Assembly: GCA_023630215.1 (NCBI GenBank)
Contig: JALPRQ010000001.1
Span: 1,426,001-1,490,000, forward strand
Reading direction: 5' to 3'
Origin: Rhodobacteraceae bacterium NBU2976
GTDB lineage: Bacteria > Pseudomonadota > Alphaproteobacteria > Rhodobacterales > Rhodobacteraceae
DNA: 64,000 bases
Position 1 is the stretch's first letter; the number at the start of each line of letters is the position of its first letter. The notes beneath the pieces were generated by a model that did no database searches, was not told where the DNA came from, and saw nothing but the letters and a program-made list of their open reading frames with translations. Of the stretch, positions 63,163-64,000 are shown piece after piece. The position numbers and the translations under genes were made by a program.

Positions 63163-64000
63163 TCAGAAGCTGAAATCGTATCCCGCATAGACGGAATAGA
63201 TCGTGTCGCCACCGATAAAGTTATTCAGAATATTTGCGCCGACATACGCGTTGTCGAAAAACTGATATTCCACGCCCAAACGGCTGATATTGGAACCACC
63301 CTGAAACTGCAGATAGCCCGCATCGACCACCAGATCAGGTGTCACATTATATTTTGCTGTGACCCCAACCGTAGAAGAACCGGATGAGAACCGCGAGGCG
63401 TGCAGGGTTGCCTCCAGATCGCCAAACTCGGCTGTTGCGGACAGGGTGGTAAAGCTATCACCGTTTGTTCCTTCGTGACCCAGGGCGATTGTATAATTGT
63501 CAAACCTGTACTGGCCCGAGAGGGTATAAACGTAGTCGTCAACGAAGGTGAAGTAATGGATCGAAACGCCATAGGAGAAATTGTTAGACTGACCATCAAA
63601 CCGCGCCCCATACATCTCACCCGGAGCATAACGGATAAGAAACGGCGTCGCCCCATACAGCACTTCGCCAAAGAATGAGTAGTCTAGGGTCGGGCTTATT
63701 TCGAAAACATCGACATAATCCTGAATGGTCGGCATTGGCGTTCCAAGACTGAAGCGCCCGAAAGACGTGTCGTAATACACGATCCCACCCAAAAAGTTGG
63801 CGTCGCCACCAAACGCATCCAGATCCACATATTCCAGATACAATTCCGCACCAATCGGAACGTTTCCACTGGGGGCAATCCCGATCGTTGCGTTTGCGTA
63901 GATAGCGTTCGCATCGTTGGTGCCGCCATCAAAGAGATATTCATAGATAACCGAACCTTCGACATAAACGTTGCCGGGCAGGGATTGTGCTGTTGCTGCC
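63163..64000 (-). CDS. Outer-membrane beta-barrel (porin-like) protein, 5' end outside window
   Basis: The open minus-strand frame runs from the right edge to a stop at 63163 (279 codons visible). The first visible residues AATAQSLPGNVYVEGSVIYE look like the end of a signal peptide followed by the first strand. Alternating Tyr/Gly-rich strands such as YGVSIHYFTFVDDYVYTLSG and the last strand ending in YAGYDFSF, with a terminal aromatic residue, are typical of outer-membrane barrels. Pore or receptor role cannot be told from sequence. Confidence 0.82.
   Translation of the reverse strand, partial: AATAQSLPGNVYVEGSVIYEYLFDGGTNDANAIYANATIGIAPSGNVPIGAELYLEYVDLDAFGGDANFLGGIVYYDTSFGRFSLGTPMPTIQDYVDVFEISPTLDYSFFGEVLYGATPFLIRYAPGEMYGARFDGQSNNFSYGVSIHYFTFVDDYVYTLSGQYRFDNYTIALGHEGTNGDSFTTLSATAEFGDLEATLHASRFSSGSSTVGVTAKYNVTPDLVVDAGYLQFQGGSNISRLGVEYQFFDNAYVGANILNNFIGGDTIYSVYAGYDFSF

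Noticed and set aside
1-64000. CRISPR arrays, insertion sequences or prophage genes
   Set aside because: No short regularly spaced repeats, transposase motifs or phage structural genes were found in any frame.

Overview
The window looks like a chromosomal stretch of a marine alphaproteobacterium of the Rhodobacteraceae (Roseobacter group). The reasons are the moderately high GC, the gene families (PreA/PreT, a biotin-dependent propionyl-CoA carboxylase with methylmalonyl-CoA mutase, the small molybdopterin-fold protein next to histidine kinases) and the compact operons with ATGA or GTGA overlaps. I see no phage, transposase, integrase or CRISPR array. Genus-level placement is not possible from the sequence alone.

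Layout. 1-8560: a partial GH9 cellulase, an MFS transporter, an ECF sigma factor coupled to a membrane-anchored von Willebrand (vWA) protein, and a secreted vWA protein with seven tandem beta-type repeats. 8561-8904 is gene-free but full of hairpins. 8905-25299, minus strand: a split locus for reductive pyrimidine catabolism. It holds PreT/PreA (uracil or thymine to dihydro form), a dihydropyrimidinase, an N-carbamoyl-beta-amino acid amidohydrolase and a beta-alanine-type aminotransferase, plus an NMT1/THI5-like ABC transporter, a DMT exporter, an ATC hydrolase-like protein, a GH114-like protein and small enzymes. A plus-strand group (SelW-like protein, DUF2946-like protein, PCu(A)C chaperone, SCO1/SenC) sits between the two halves. 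A RutR-like operator and a related palindrome mark the two halves, and a truncated second preA start marks an old rearrangement.

25483-37349: propionyl-CoA metabolism (pccB, pccA, methylmalonyl-CoA mutase, propionyl-CoA synthetase) with small unknown genes, twin lipoproteins and NhaA. Thymine breakdown is known to lead through methylmalonate semialdehyde to propionyl-CoA, so this block could metabolically follow the preceding one (inference). 37382-42663: a candidate ScfR/PccR-type palindrome, then a four-gene signalling cassette: a periplasmic SUOX-fold protein, a degenerate membrane histidine kinase, a soluble hybrid kinase with HPt, and a sigma-54-dependent NtrC-type regulator. I consider this cassette the best candidate for an undescribed system.

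42720-48209: nucleoside and base salvage (cdd-deoB-add-upp), OHCU decarboxylase and a nucleobase permease. 48387-64000: mixed housekeeping and cell-envelope genes: polysaccharide deacetylase, MgtE, a 949-residue protein that looks like a PilM/GspL-type head and a PilP/GspC-like tail joined by eight ELQ repeats, a beta-lactamase-fold hydrolase, a MetY-type enzyme, a CoA-binding protein, a secreted gluzincin-like protein, a YHS protein, RlmB, tRNA-Tyr with a good promoter, a 3-hydroxyisobutyrate-dehydrogenase-family enzyme, MoaA and a partial outer-membrane barrel protein.
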